Of a DNA stretch of 39,445 nucleotides, positions 16,413 through 24,942 are shown piece after piece. Position 1 is the first letter of the stretch. Every line of letters starts with the position of its first letter. The notes beneath the pieces are model-generated. The model did not search any database and had not been told where the DNA came from. It saw only the letters and a program-made list of their open reading frames with translations. The position numbers and the translations under genes were made by a program. Source of the DNA: Flavobacteriales bacterium (GTDB taxonomy: Bacteria > Bacteroidota > Bacteroidia > Flavobacteriales_D > Crocinitomicaceae); the NCBI GenBank assembly GCA_018883325.1, contig VEQH01000041.1, positions 1 through 39,445 on the forward strand, read 5' to 3'.

Positions 16413-18131
16413 ATGACTGCAATTTTAATTATAGCAATAATCATTTTGGTTATTCTTTGGCTAACAAATCGTAAGAAATTACAAACTATAATTAACGACC
16501 TGACAAACAGTTTGGCATTTAATGAAAAGGAAAGAAAAAATTTATCAGACCAACTTACAGACCTAAAACAAAATAGTATTGTTCTAACTGGACAAGTTTC
16601 AGACCTTGAACATAAAAATGCAGCACTAAATAAATATCAAGGTGTTGTGGACACAGAATTGAAAGCAAGGGAAATTCTTTCAGATGCAGAAAAAAATGCA
16701 AACTCACTTATTGATAACGCTAAACAACAACTAGAAACTGCAACTTCAGAAGCCAATGAATTAAAATTGCAAGCACAGAAAGAACTTGACCAAGCTTCTA
16801 TTTCAGCGAATACAATTAAGACACAAGCAAATATTGATGCAACTGTATTTAAACAAAATGCAGTTGCACAATTAGACAACGCTACCAAAGAAGCTAAACT
16901 AATTATTGAACGAGCAGACAAGAAAGCACAAGAAATTGCAGGTGACGCCTACAAAGCAATGCAAAATGCAACTGAATTAGAAAAAACAGCAAAGGCAATG
17001 AAGAATATTATTGAGGGTTATGGCGACAGATACTTAATCCCGACTTACAGCCTACTTGACGATTTAGCAGAAGAATTTGGACATACAGAAGCAGGAGAAA
17101 AATTAAAATTTTCAAGAGAAAAAACTCGTTTAATGATTAAAAACGGGACATCTGCTAAATGTGATTATGTAGAGGCAAATCGGAAAGAAACAGCAATCAA
17201 TTTTATTCTTGATGCATTCAATGGTAAAGTTGATTCTATACTTTCCAAAGTAAAAAAAGACAATTACGGAACTTTAGAACAAAAAATTAAAGATGCTTAC
17301 CAAGTCGTAAACAACAATGGTAAAGCGTTTCGTAACGCAATCATAACACAGGAATATTTAAACGCAAGAATAGACGAATTGAAATGGGCTGTTATTACCC
17401 AAGAATTGAAATGGGAAGAACAAGAAGAACAAAGAAGAATAAAAGAACAAATAAGAGAAGAAGAAAAAGCCCGAAGAGATTTTGAAAGAGCAATAAAAGA
17501 AGCTCAAAAAGAAGAAGAAACTTTAAAGAAACTAATTGAAAAAGCTCAAAAAGAAGTATCACAAGCAAGCGAAGATCAAAAATCTAAATATGAAGAAAGA
17601 TTAAGAGAACTTGAAGGAAAATTAAAAATTGCGGAAGACAAAAATCAGAGAGCAATTTCAATGGCACAACAGACAAAATCTGGAAACGTTTATATTGTTT
17701 CTAATATTGGTTCATTTGGGGAAAACGTTTATAAAATTGGAATGACAAGACGACTTGAACCTCTTGACAGAATAAAAGAATTAGGAGATGCAAGCGTTCC
17801 ATTCGAGTTTGATGTTCATTCAATGATTTTCAGCGAGAACGCACCTGAACTTGAAAGAGAGTTACATAAAAAATTTCTGCGACTACAAATGAATAAAGTA
17901 AACCCAAGAAAAGAATTTTTTAAAGTAACACTTGCTGACATCAAAGCAGAAGTAGAAAGTATGAACATAATCGCTAAGTGGACAATGACAGCCGAAGCGC
18001 GACATTACAGAGAAAGTTTAGTAATAGAACAAGCAATCTCAAATGACAAACAAAAGCAACTTGAATGGGAGCAACATCAACTGCAAATTGACCCAGTAAC
18101 AATAGAAACAGACGAAGAAATTGACACTTAG
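16413..18131 (+). CDS. Membrane-anchored DUF4041 / T5orf172 (GIY-YIG-like) coiled-coil protein
   Basis: The 572-aa protein starts with a transmembrane helix (residues 2-18, AILIIAIIILVILWL). A long coiled coil (about 20-195) follows. Next is a DUF4041 region (about 195-340, GYGDRYLIPTYSLLDDLAEEFGH, then LKWAVITQELKWEEQEEQ). A second, highly charged coiled coil (340-420) leads to a T5orf172/Mug113 domain (about 430-520, VYIVSNIGSFGENVYKIGMTRRLEPLDRIKELGD, ELERELHKKF). T5orf172 is a GIY-YIG-related nuclease fold. This architecture is widespread near phage-defence genes. Membrane tethering of a nuclease domain by a coiled coil suggests surveillance of incoming DNA at the envelope, which is inference. 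It is a single-gene cassette between palindromes G and H. Confidence 0.8.
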   Translation: MTAILIIAIIILVILWLTNRKKLQTIINDLTNSLAFNEKERKNLSDQLTDLKQNSIVLTGQVSDLEHKNAALNKYQGVVDTELKAREILSDAEKNANSLIDNAKQQLETATSEANELKLQAQKELDQASISANTIKTQANIDATVFKQNAVAQLDNATKEAKLIIERADKKAQEIAGDAYKAMQNATELEKTAKAMKNIIEGYGDRYLIPTYSLLDDLAEEFGHTEAGEKLKFSREKTRLMIKNGTSAKCDYVEANRKETAINFILDAFNGKVDSILSKVKKDNYGTLEQKIKDAYQVVNNNGKAFRNAIITQEYLNARIDELKWAVITQELKWEEQEEQRRIKEQIREEEKARRDFERAIKEAQKEEETLKKLIEKAQKEVSQASEDQKSKYEERLRELEGKLKIAEDKNQRAISMAQQTKSGNVYIVSNIGSFGENVYKIGMTRRLEPLDRIKELGDASVPFEFDVHSMIFSENAPELERELHKKFLRLQMNKVNPRKEFFKVTLADIKAEVESMNIIAKWTMTAEARHYRESLVIEQAISNDKQKQLEWEQHQLQIDPVTIETDEEIDT

Positions 18132-18151
18132 CAATGACTCCTGAAAGAATC

Positions 18152-18299
18152 ACAGTAACTAACAGCAACTTAGTAAAATAAAAATGGCAAGGTTCTCAGT
18201 AAATTTGCAAGTCTCGTTTTCATTAATGACTTCGTGGTAGCTTGACAGTGTATAGCTCCGAATATCGCCACTTTACTAAGCTGCAAAACATTAGGATGC
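18152..18299 (+). repeat. attC-like imperfect palindrome H
   Basis: The left arm ACTAACAGCAACTTAGTAAAAT pairs with the right arm, whose reverse complement is CCTAATGTTTTGCAGCTTAGTAAAGTGGC. CTTAGTAAA and ATGGC match exactly, and a few bases in the right arm are unpaired. The centre has GGTTCTCAGTAAA, related to the central string of B, F and G. The right core is ACATTAGGATGC. It ends 11 bases before the next start codon. Confidence 0.6.
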
Positions 18300-18309
18300 A
18301 TATTAAGGA

Positions 18310-19701
18310 ATGAAGAAAAGACCTACAACATATACGACAATAAGAGAAATTGAAATAGATTTAGATATTGATGTTGTCTTGTTGAATTCGCGGATTTTTA
18401 CTACAAAAGATTTAAGCACAGTTGATAATCGTCAAAAATCAGAAAAAGGCAAAAAGTACTTGTGCATTAGTATTGAAATTCAACTTGATGATTTTGAATC
18501 CGTTTCTGACAGTGCCGCATACGCAAGACCACGTTTTTTAATACTTTTAGGTATTTTGACTTTCTTGACACAAGAATTATTTACACCATTTGAGTTTTAT
18601 AGTAAATCAATAGTGGTAGGAAATCTAAAAAAAGGAAAACGAATTATATTCAAATTTAATAAGTCAAACTACTTATCTGACTTCAATAAAATTGCTGCCT
18701 TTTCAGAATCTCACACTGAAAATGAAAAAAGACTTTTCTTTTCTCTGATAGATCGATACAGAAAAGCGCTATACTTAGAAAACGAAAGTGAAGAAAGTAT
18801 GATACATGATGATGAAGTTCTTCTTTCATACTTTCACATTCTTGAACTGCTCTCAACAAGATACTATTCTAAGCAAAAACAACTAGCAACCAAATCAATT
18901 AAGCAGTTTTCAGAGAATATACTTAAAGACATTTATTTACTAGAAGGCAATCATCTTCAATCAGAACAAAGTTCCAAATGCAAACTCATTGAAAGTATTT
19001 TCATCTCTGAATTGCCAGTGGCAAGTAAAATAATGTTCATGTTTAAAGAACAAGGTATTTTAACGCACCGTCTCAAAGCTTTCATTTCAGATTTAGTAAA
19101 GGATCGTAACTCAGTTGCGCATGGTAGACAAGTTTATCAGGAAAAGGTTATTTTCCCAGTACCTCCTTTTTTTCCGTTGATTAGAAATAGAGAATATTCT
19201 TTTGATATACTTAGAATTTTATCTGGTAGGTCAATCGCTTCATTTTTAGACCTAGATTATTTAAAGGAAGATTGGGCCGATTTGGACTTGCCACCTTCCA
19301 TTGATGAGCTGAATAGATTTATTAGTGAAAAGCGATATGATAAAATTAAAATTGCCGATTTTTACGCTGGCATTGACAACGACATTACACCATATATAAT
19401 TGAATACTATTTGCTAAGTAAAAAACTGAAAATAGAAAACGCTATTGCTGCTCTATCTGACATTATTTTGAATTACAGAAAAAATAAAGACGAGATAACA
19501 AAGATTGTCTTGTCTGTGTTGCTAATTGTTGACAAGGCAAATGGTGAGCTAAAAAACAAATGCATTGAAATCATAAAGCTTTCTTCTGAAAATGGCTGGT
19601 TGCCTGACTTAAAAATGCGAGATTTATTGTATTATCTTGAATATTTAGGACACGAGCCAAAGACATTTAGAGCAATGATAACAAAACGAGAGATAAGATA
19701 A
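18310..19701 (+). CDS. Large protein with HEPN-type RX4H motif
   Basis: The 463-aa protein has a beta-rich N-terminal half (1-140) that I do not recognise. A helical region follows, containing DDEVLLSYFHILELLSTRYY (about 167-186) and then LVKDRNSVAHGRQ, with R266 and H271 in an R-x4-H arrangement. That spacing and the paired helices are the signature of HEPN ribonucleases, including ApeA-like defence proteins. The C-terminal 150 residues are helical and unassigned. It is the last gene of the second cassette block. Palindrome H lies directly upstream, but no palindrome follows before the TACGTAG module at 19935. RNase activity is inferred from the motif. Confidence 0.65.
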   Translation: MKKRPTTYTTIREIEIDLDIDVVLLNSRIFTTKDLSTVDNRQKSEKGKKYLCISIEIQLDDFESVSDSAAYARPRFLILLGILTFLTQELFTPFEFYSKSIVVGNLKKGKRIIFKFNKSNYLSDFNKIAAFSESHTENEKRLFFSLIDRYRKALYLENESEESMIHDDEVLLSYFHILELLSTRYYSKQKQLATKSIKQFSENILKDIYLLEGNHLQSEQSSKCKLIESIFISELPVASKIMFMFKEQGILTHRLKAFISDLVKDRNSVAHGRQVYQEKVIFPVPPFFPLIRNREYSFDILRILSGRSIASFLDLDYLKEDWADLDLPPSIDELNRFISEKRYDKIKIADFYAGIDNDITPYIIEYYLLSKKLKIENAIAALSDIILNYRKNKDEITKIVLSVLLIVDKANGELKNKCIEIIKLSSENGWLPDLKMRDLLYYLEYLGHEPKTFRAMITKREIR

Positions 19702-19934
19702 AATACGACCGCCTAAAAGAACAAGGTGAAAAAAAACATACGCAAATACATAGTTGTTTTGGTAGTTGGAGAGATAAACCACAAGAGTAGGACAGTTTCA
19801 GTAAAAAAGTGAAATGGAAATTGTCAAAAAATAATTTTTTCACGAACAATATTAGAGACATCACTTGAATAATTAGTATTGATTTCTTCCTAAGATCAAT
19901 TCGCATTTAATTCATGTTTCGAATCTTTTTTCTG

Positions 19935-20095
19935 TACGTAGTTTTACGTATTTTTAAGTTAAAATACACCCAAAAAACATTCTGTTTTATTTTATTAAAC
20001 GTTGATTTTTAGATTGTTAAATGTAATCGTGCAATAACTCTTTACATGTAAAAAAAATATTTAGCTTTTTACTTTCTTAGATTTATGGAAATAAT
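19935..20095 (+). promoter_or_regulatory. TACGTAG promoter module, copy 4
   Basis: The dyad is TACGTAGTTTTACGTA (one change). It is followed by AAGTTAAAATACACCC, a GTTGATTTTTAGATTG block, and TTTTTACTTTCTTAGATTTATGGAAAT. The TTAGATTTATG box resembles the Bacteroidota -7 element, which suggests the transcript starts at the end of the module. An eight-residue frame begins at the ATG 150 bases after the dyad. Confidence 0.7.
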
Positions 20096-20111
20096 ATTTT
20101 TAACTCAATGA
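20085..20111 (+). CDS. Possible leader mini-ORF (8 aa) coupled to GIY-YIG gene
   Basis: ATG at 20085 opens the peptide MEIIFLTQ, and its TGA overlaps the ATG of the GIY-YIG gene (ATGA at 20108-20111). The start is exactly 150 bases from the dyad, as in copy 6, where another short frame also ends in an ATGA overlap. It could be a leader peptide or an arrival sequence for ribosomes. It could also be chance, given its size. Confidence 0.3.
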   Translation: MEIIFLTQ

Positions 20112-20431
20112 CACTTCATTACGATTATTTCTCTGGGCATTTATACTCTGTTGAAACTTCATTAAAGAAAAGCGTTGCGGTTTATACAAGAAAATACTAT
20201 CGTGTAAAAATCGGTATTACTAATAATCCAGAACGCCGTGCCAAAGAACATGCACGAAACGGCACATGGAAAAGGATGATTGTGAAATATTATACAACTT
20301 CAGTTAAATACATCAATGACATGGAACGTATTATAATTTCACATCATTGGGATCGAGTTGAAAACGAAGTTGGAGGTGGTGGCGGTCCAAACGGAAGAGC
20401 GCCTTATTATTTGTATGTGTTGGTAGAGTGA
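20108..20431 (+). CDS. Small GIY-YIG nuclease-like protein
   Basis: The 107-aa protein contains most of a GIY-YIG domain. The second strand is YRVKIGITNNPERRAKEHARNG (residues 31-52) with the catalytic Arg, Glu73 lies in NDMERIIISHHW, and an Asn precedes a Gly run (ENEVGGGGGPNGRAP, about 85-99) near the end. The first GIY strand is represented by SGHLYSVET and is less typical. Stand-alone GIY-YIG domains of this size appear as homing, repair or toxin nucleases. It lies right behind promoter module copy 4 and ahead of an unknown gene, so it may be a toxin-like nuclease with the next gene as its partner. Confidence 0.65.
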   Translation: MTLHYDYFSGHLYSVETSLKKSVAVYTRKYYRVKIGITNNPERRAKEHARNGTWKRMIVKYYTTSVKYINDMERIIISHHWDRVENEVGGGGGPNGRAPYYLYVLVE

Positions 20432-20463
20432 GGGAGAGGATTATTAATTTTTAATGTATGATT

Positions 20464-20967
20464 ATGAATAAAATTAGTTTGAGTAAAAGTGTTTTTGTAA
20501 GTAAAGAAAATCCTCATTTAAGTGTTGATTTTTATGAGAAAATTTGCGGTGAATGTTACAGATTATTAAAGAATTACATCAATCCTCGCAGTAATGAAGA
20601 GAATGTTTTGAATAGTATTGATCAGAAGAATATTGTAAACGCAAGATTAAGTTTAATTCAATTCATAAAAAGTTATTATGTTGCTAATGATGTTGTTAAC
20701 GAATTTATTCAATGTCGAGCAAACAAAACAATTGAAGTTTCAATTTCAAATATTGAAATATTGAAAGCAGATTCAAAATGTTATAACTGTGAATTTATTA
20801 TTCATTTTATTTCAAAAGAATTTTTCTTCCATGCATTTGTTGGAAATAGTGTTATTATTTCTCAAAAGTACAATGGAACCAATACAGTTATTGTTGATTT
20901 TGATAATAAAGAGGTGTCGGTTGAGTCTGTTATTACAAATGAAAATTCGAATACTATTGCCGTATAG
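20464..20967 (+). CDS. Unknown protein, possible partner of the GIY-YIG protein
   Basis: I choose the ATG at 20464 because the identical context (TTTTTAATGT.TGATTATGAA) precedes the gene at 25625. An ATG six bases upstream is also possible. The 167-aa product has a helical N-terminal half (about 20-85) and a beta-rich C-terminal half with a possible Cys pair (CYNC near residue 105). No signal peptide, membrane helix or known domain is visible. It follows the GIY-YIG gene by 32 bases on the same strand. A partner or immunity role is possible but rests on position only. Confidence 0.55.
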   Translation: MNKISLSKSVFVSKENPHLSVDFYEKICGECYRLLKNYINPRSNEENVLNSIDQKNIVNARLSLIQFIKSYYVANDVVNEFIQCRANKTIEVSISNIEILKADSKCYNCEFIIHFISKEFFFHAFVGNSVIISQKYNGTNTVIVDFDNKEVSVESVITNENSNTIAV

Positions 20968-20975
20968 GAATAAAC

Positions 20976-21140
20976 ATGAGAAGACAAGCAATTTTAATTG
21001 GAGCGCCAGGAAGAGTAAATTCGGGGAAATTTCTAAAAGGTGTTAATCTTGATATCAAGAATTACATTAAGTTTCTCTTTTCTCCTTCTGGTGGTGTTAC
21101 ATGTACAATTCATTTGAATTTAAGTATTTATCAAGGTTGA
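20976..21140 (+). pseudogene. Truncated caspase-like peptidase N-terminus
   Basis: A 54-codon frame starts MRRQAILIGAPGRVNSGKFL and continues KGVNLDIKNYIKFLFSPSGG before it runs out. The AILIGAPG strand, GVN-x-D turn and helix, and the SP.GG segment are how bacterial caspase-like (C14/metacaspase-type) domains of this phylum begin. The catalytic His and Cys would lie further along and are missing. The gene is therefore cut, probably inactive, and marks a past recombination point nine bases after the previous stop. The family call rests on about 45 residues. Confidence 0.5.
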
Positions 21141-21294
21141 GCAATCTAAGAGATTTAAAGGTTGGTAGATCATTTTTTTGCTAGTCCATTGCTTTCAAGA
21201 AAACCGAGTTAAACATTTGCTTTAATAAATAGAGATTTAAATTATAAGTGCTATTATCGCTGAAATGGGATTTATGTTGTTCAATTGATCAGCC

Positions 21295-21302
21295 TATCTT
21301 TG
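21295..21302 (+). promoter_or_regulatory. -7 box TATCTTTG for the HTH/CoiA-like operon
   Basis: TATCTTTG matches the Bacteroidota -7 consensus TAnnTTTG exactly and lies 100 bases before the ATG at 21402. A TTG lies 15 bases upstream of it (21277-21279), closer than is usual for the -33 element, so the -33 assignment is uncertain. Confidence 0.5.
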
Positions 21303-21401
21303 CGCTCATTTTATTTTTGAAAAGCGATAAATTATAGCTTTGTGAATAACCTATTTTAGAATCAATGTTATAAAGTAATAATCACTAAAATCACCATTCG
21401 A

Positions 21402-22046
21402 ATGGAAAAATTGAACGAGAAACAAATCAAGAATCGCTGGGTTGAAATAAAAAAGCAGATCAACGAAAGACAATTGCTTGCATATCGTGTTGGAATCCCT
21501 TTGGAAGAATGGGATAAATATATGTATTCGCTTCCTGAAACAGAAGAAATCAATCGTATTTATTATGCTATACAAGAGGACAGAACAATAAAAACTTCAA
21601 GAATTAAACAAGGTCTTTCACAAATAGTTGGTTATCGAGAAGCGAAGGAATTTAGTAGAAAAAGTGGTGTTTCTGATACAGCAATAAGAGATATTATTGA
21701 GGGTAAAAAGATTATGGCTGGGTATGATATAATTAATCGATTGGAACTATTCTTAAATACTGTTTTGGATGATTTCCAATTATCGATTGAAAATCCTTTG
21801 ACTGTAAAATCGTATTCGCGAGATTATTTAGGAGAAATTTCTAGTGATATTAATAAAATAGCTAACAGACTCCAGTATTACTGTTATCAATTGTCTGAAA
21901 TGGCAAGAACTCAAAAGACAGATATTGACTATTTTACTCAACAAAATTTGGCTCCGTCCAAAAACTTGCACAGACACATTGAAGAACTAACTGAACTTGA
22001 GAGCAAGATTGATTTTTTTTGGAACACGTATGTTGAGAAAAAATAA
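21402..22046 (+). CDS. HTH-like protein, partner of CoiA-like nuclease
   Basis: The 214-aa protein has a helical N-terminus (1-70). A likely helix-turn-helix follows at about 76-115 (EAKEFSRKSGVSDTAIRDIIEGKKIMAGYDIINRLELFL), where the SGVSDTAIRDIIEGK stretch reads as turn plus recognition helix. The C-terminal part is a helical, coiled-coil-like region (about 145-214). Its usual role would be DNA binding or regulation. It is followed after 20 bases by the CoiA-like nuclease gene on the same strand, and the two probably form one operon from the promoter at 21295. Confidence 0.6.
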   Translation: MEKLNEKQIKNRWVEIKKQINERQLLAYRVGIPLEEWDKYMYSLPETEEINRIYYAIQEDRTIKTSRIKQGLSQIVGYREAKEFSRKSGVSDTAIRDIIEGKKIMAGYDIINRLELFLNTVLDDFQLSIENPLTVKSYSRDYLGEISSDINKIANRLQYYCYQLSEMARTQKTDIDYFTQQNLAPSKNLHRHIEELTELESKIDFFWNTYVEKK

Positions 22047-22066
22047 ATTCATTTAAATCCTCCTCT

Positions 22067-23539
22067 ATGCTACTTGGTCTAATTAATGATAAAAACAGAG
22101 CACGACCTTCTTTTACGGGTCAAAGAGCTATTTGTCCTTTTTGTAAAGGAGAATTGATTGCCAAATGTGGAGATATTTATATTAACCATTGGCAACATAA
22201 AGCTTTATCTGATTGTGATTCCTGGAAAGAAAATGAAGGTGAATGGCACAAAGCATGGAAAGCAAACTTTCCTGAAGAAAACCAAGAAGTAATAATTACA
22301 GTTGGATCTGAGAAGCATATTGCTGACGTTAAAACAAATAAAGGGACTGTAATTGAATTTCAGAATTCCTCAATATCTTCCAATACAATTGCTATTCGAG
22401 AGAATTTCTATGGTAATATGGTTTGGGTTGTTAATGCAGCTCTTTTTGTTGAAAATTTAAAAATTCGAAGTGTTGTAACTCATCAATTAAAATTTAATGA
22501 AAATGCTTTTGCACATGAATTAGATGGCAGTGATGCATTTTATGATGAATCTATTCAACGTTATAAAGAACAAATTAGAGATGACAAGAAAAAAAATCAA
22601 AGTATTCAATGGAAATTGGATTCTGAAAACGGTAATTTGAAATCGTGCTTAGAAGCATCTCAATCATTTGATAATTTTTATGAAGAATTCATAGAGAAAC
22701 TTTATCTTTCTGCTTTATTTGAAAAAGTTCCGATCAGAAATATTCATGAGTCAATTCCTGATGAGTTAAAGGAAAAGTATAAAATGTGTTTAACTGAAAT
22801 TCAAAGCTTATCGAATGAAAAAGCTGAATCGGAGAATTGGTTAGATGTCTTTTCAAAGTATTCCGATTTTCATTCAGAAGAAATTGATTACAAAATCATA
22901 CCTGCAACCGTTTCGTTTAGTTCTGACAAATTTGCAAATATCTACGCGATTAAAAAAAATGAATTATCAACCATGTTTTCTAATGTGATATCCTTTAGAA
23001 GCAAAACAGATTTTGATCGCTTAAAGAGTAATCCGAATTATTATTTTATGACTAAAAAGGTTGATTTTGAAGAAGGAAGAAAAAGTAAGATATCCAATTT
23101 ACAAGATCAACTTGATTTATTGAGCCAAGTTAGAATTGATTTGAATAATGAAATTAAGAGCATCGCGATTAATCAACTTGAAGTTTGTTCCAATGCTTGC
23201 AAAAATCGTATTAAGGAATTAAGTATGGAGATTAAAAAATACGAAGAAATAATAGGGAATTTAACAGAAAGTATTACTAGCGCAGAGAAGAGCAAAGTTG
23301 AGGATCATGAAAAGATACTCAAAACTTTAGAATTTAAACAAAACGCTTCGGATATTGAGATTAAGAGAAAGTATAAAGGTTTATATCTGTTCGAATGGAA
23401 AAATGAACGTAAGAGTTGGAAGGATTCCCAAAAAACAATTTATTTTGATATTGGTAAAGATTATCTATTCGAGATATACCAGGAAGGATGTTTGAAAAAA
23501 ATTGATAAACAAACTTTTATTAATTCACACTTAATTTAA
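22067..23539 (+). CDS. CoiA-like PD-(D/E)XK nuclease with long coiled coil
   Basis: The 490-aa protein starts like the competence protein CoiA family. It has a CPFC zinc motif (23-26), YINHWQHKA (39-47), and then ENEGEWHKAWKANFP (55-69). The nuclease core is HIADVKTNKGTVIEFQNSSIS, where D87 and E97-x-Q99 fit the PD-(D/E)XK pattern, followed by RENFYGNMVWVVNA. Residues 160-440 are mostly helical with coiled-coil stretches. The last 50 residues include a beta-rich FEWKNERKSW segment. CoiA proteins process DNA during competence, and related nucleases occur in defence. With an HTH-like gene directly upstream and no other competence genes, I lean towards a defence or regulatory pair. Confidence 0.65.
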   Translation: MLLGLINDKNRARPSFTGQRAICPFCKGELIAKCGDIYINHWQHKALSDCDSWKENEGEWHKAWKANFPEENQEVIITVGSEKHIADVKTNKGTVIEFQNSSISSNTIAIRENFYGNMVWVVNAALFVENLKIRSVVTHQLKFNENAFAHELDGSDAFYDESIQRYKEQIRDDKKKNQSIQWKLDSENGNLKSCLEASQSFDNFYEEFIEKLYLSALFEKVPIRNIHESIPDELKEKYKMCLTEIQSLSNEKAESENWLDVFSKYSDFHSEEIDYKIIPATVSFSSDKFANIYAIKKNELSTMFSNVISFRSKTDFDRLKSNPNYYFMTKKVDFEEGRKSKISNLQDQLDLLSQVRIDLNNEIKSIAINQLEVCSNACKNRIKELSMEIKKYEEIIGNLTESITSAEKSKVEDHEKILKTLEFKQNASDIEIKRKYKGLYLFEWKNERKSWKDSQKTIYFDIGKDYLFEIYQEGCLKKIDKQTFINSHLI

Positions 23540-24704
23540 AAAGGTAAAACAGCCTTGAGCGTTGTCGTGTTGAACTTTTCAGCGCAGCGAATAATTTGAA
23601 GTTTACGGAAGTAGTGAAGCTTGTTTAAGTAGTTAGTGGTTATGGAACATAGATTGCAAAAGGCATTAAACCTCCAAATTTTGAACGATTTGGCAGCTGA
23701 GCATTGTTAAAGCGGCTGTTCTATAAAACTATATTTTACGAGAGTTAGCGTAGAGTTTCCGAGAATATCTTTTGTTGGAATAAAGCGACGTTGAAAGCCA
23801 TGAAGATGGGGTAGAGTAGTTGATGCAGACGACAAAGGACGAGCAAGCAAAGAAATTAAGGATCCTCCAAAAATAGACCAGATAGCTATAGGGAATAAAC
23901 GATTGGCATTGTGAACGATAAAAACAAGAATAGAGAAACAGGGCTTTTTAGTATTCTTGGAGGTCGAAAGCAGAGCTTAATTGTATGTTTTATGAAAGAA
24001 TGAGAATCAAGAGGATCACTCAGTTAAACCATCCCACTAAGTGTTAAATACTAAAAATTTATAGTATTTTTCATATTCTTAATAACGTTGTTACATAGAC
24101 ACTTTTTTAGTTTTTTTTTAAGTATTGGATTAATTGTTTTATTAAATAAATTGTGCCTTTGATTATTAATTTTGGCAGAACAAGTCTTGTGTCTTTCATT
24201 TTGAATTATGGAAATATTTTGGTGTCAGAAAATTTTTAAAAAAAGTAGGGTAGTATAGTATTTAATTGGAAATAAATAGAGTTATTCGGGTAGGGGTGAG
24301 GTGAAAAGGAAAAAAACAAGAGTTCCTTATTTTAAGAAACTTTTATGTTCAAAAAAGACGAAAACAATGGAACTAAAAAAACGGATTTTTTCTTCAGTAA
24401 AAAAAATCGAGACTAAAAAATGTGCTTTTTTTTAAAAAAGTTCTGCGATTGATGAGTTTTTGTTTAATAATTATTTCAAACTTTGTTTCGTTTCACAACA
24501 GCAAGAAATCAGGTAGTTTTACGGTAGTGTTTTAACATAGGCTAGTCAATTTTTTTGATATTTAAAATTATATCAAAGAAAGATGATACTTTATTTTTGA
24601 AAATCATTGTGAAAAGATGTACTTGTGTTATGTATTTAAAAATCAATGTGTATTAATTGAAATAAATCTATTTTAGAATGGAAAACTGGTGTTTTTACCA
24701 AAGA
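23540..24704. other. 1.2 kb without recognisable genes
   Basis: No ORF of convincing size or composition occurs on either strand. The first part (23540-24010) is visibly richer in G and C than its surroundings. It contains the strings CCTCCAAA (23671 and 23874) and TTGGAGGTC (about 23956), which are partly complementary, so it may be a decayed gene or a structured RNA. From about 24020 the sequence is AT-rich and featureless apart from a weak stem at 24046-24068 (AAATACT paired with AGTATTT). I cannot name anything here. Confidence 0.4.
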
Positions 24705-24723
24705 AATTGCGTAGAACTACGTA
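24565..24723 (-). promoter_or_regulatory. TACGTAG promoter module, inverted solo copy 5
   Basis: On the minus strand the dyad TACGTAGTTCTACGCA (24723-24708) is followed by blocks related to the other copies (AAAAACACC, TTGATTTTTAAAT). About 150 bases on, it reaches CTTTCTTTGATATAAT, comparable with the CTTTCTTAGATTTAT end of copy 4. No gene follows in that direction. It is divergent from copy 6, with 219 bases between the dyads. Confidence 0.5.
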
Positions 24724-24942
24724 CAATTAATTAGTTTTTTCGAGCATTAGGCAAATGCTGATTTTTTTTTGTTTTAGCGAATCATCATCAGCTGTAATTG
24801 TTTAGTTATTAGAATTGCTAATAGTTCTAATATAATATGTGATTTTTTCTAAAGAGATTCTTTACCAGACATTAGAATAATAAGAATAGTTTTCTGAATT
24901 TGTTATCTAAAATTAAAGTCCTTTTATGTTTCACTTTTGCTG

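Noticed and set aside
24046..24068. Short stem AAATACT/AGTATTT as a terminator
   Set aside because: The stem is short and AT-only, far from the preceding stop (about 500 bases), and lacks a proper T run.
24367..24435. 22-codon frame MELKKRIFSSVKK in the gene-free stretch
   Set aside because: It is too short, Lys-rich from poly-A sequence, and has no promoter or neighbour supporting it.
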